NCBI GenBank assembly: GCA_030632625.1
Contig: DAOVUK010000246.1
Span: 1 to 5,667 of the forward strand
Direction: 5' to 3'
Length of the DNA stretch: 5,667 nucleotides
DNA from: Gammaproteobacteria bacterium
GTDB taxonomy: Bacteria; Pseudomonadota; Gammaproteobacteria; GRL18
Shown: positions 5,475 to 5,667 of the stretch, piece after piece
Layout: every line of letters starts with the position of its first letter
How positions within the stretch are numbered: the stretch's first letter is position 1
Made by a program: the position numbers and the translations under genes
Notes under the pieces: model-generated
Databases searched by the model: none
Seen by the model: the letters and a program-made list of their open reading frames with translations, nothing else
Told to the model about the DNA's origin: nothing

Positions 5475-5667
5475 TCTCTACGGTATTTATTCTCACTCAC
5501 GCTGTCCAAAGTCAAAAGAAAAAATCAAGAGCCAAAGAAAAATCAACAATAGATAGATTGTATGTCACTGAATTTGAACGATTTTTCTGTTGCTTTTAGT
5601 TTTTCTCTTGCTTTTGATTTTGATTTTGGACACTCACAGTGAGGAACATGGTGAAGTGAGTGATGGC
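5475..5667 (+). repeat. AT-rich core of the repeat element, right copy
   Basis: The left flank is near-identical to 80-136 and the right end (GGACACTCACAGTGAGG onward) matches 216-255. Inverted arms GTCCAAAGTCAAAAG (5504-5518) and the CTTTTG...TTTTGGAC block (5611-5631, with one extra GATTTT) enclose a segment that is in reverse orientation relative to the left copy. The feature runs off the window end. Confidence 0.75.

Larger units (their letters stand above)
5319..5667 (+). mobile_element. Partial MITE-like composite palindromic repeat, right copy (left-hand part)
   Basis: This is a second copy of the element at 1-409, in the same orientation and cut by the window end. It begins 30 bp after the cobD stop with a terminal inverted repeat (5319-5339), then hairpin A (5369-5464), then the AT-rich core (5475 to the window end, stopping at ...gtgatggc just where hairpin B starts in the left copy). 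No protein-coding gene is supported in this stretch. Combining both partial copies gives a full element of about 500 bp. The short palindrome TATTCGAATA (5301-5310) lies between cobD and the element and has no T-tract. Confidence 0.7.

Overview
The window looks like chromosomal DNA of a gammaproteobacterium of moderate GC content. The lineage is inferred from the CheV-type chemotaxis protein, the cobalamin gene set and the style of the intergenic repeats; no rRNA or other marker is present, so genus-level assignment is not possible. Four complete protein-coding genes occupy 443-5289, and both ends of the window are filled by copies of one repetitive, gene-free element.

Layout: 1-409 is the right-hand part of one repeat element copy. 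443-1432 (minus) is a CheV-type CheW-receiver protein. 1433-1613 is a short intergenic stretch holding the cheV leader. 1614-3101 (minus) is cobQ (cobyric acid synthase). 3102-3155 is a 54-bp divergent start region. 3156-4160 (plus) is cbiB (adenosylcobinamide-phosphate synthase), followed after one base by cobD/cobC (threonine-phosphate decarboxylase, 4162-5289, plus). From 5319 to the window end is the left-hand part of a second repeat copy in the same orientation as the first.

The three cobalamin genes encode adjoining steps. CobQ amidates adenosylcobyrinic acid a,c-diamide to adenosylcobyric acid, CobD makes (R)-1-amino-2-propanol phosphate from threonine phosphate, and CbiB joins the two products into adenosylcobinamide phosphate. 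The cheV gene has no evident functional link and appears to be only a neighbour.

The most interesting part is the flanking element. Overlaying the two partial copies gives a composite of about 500 bp with 21-bp terminal inverted repeats, a long-stem hairpin at each end with a shared loop in opposite orientation, and an AT-rich core. The stems differ between hairpins yet stay self-complementary. A small hairpin inside the loop shows compensatory changes. The middle of the core is inverted between the two copies while its flanks are not. It contains no transposase, so it resembles a MITE or other non-autonomous intergenic repeat, built as a nested palindrome.
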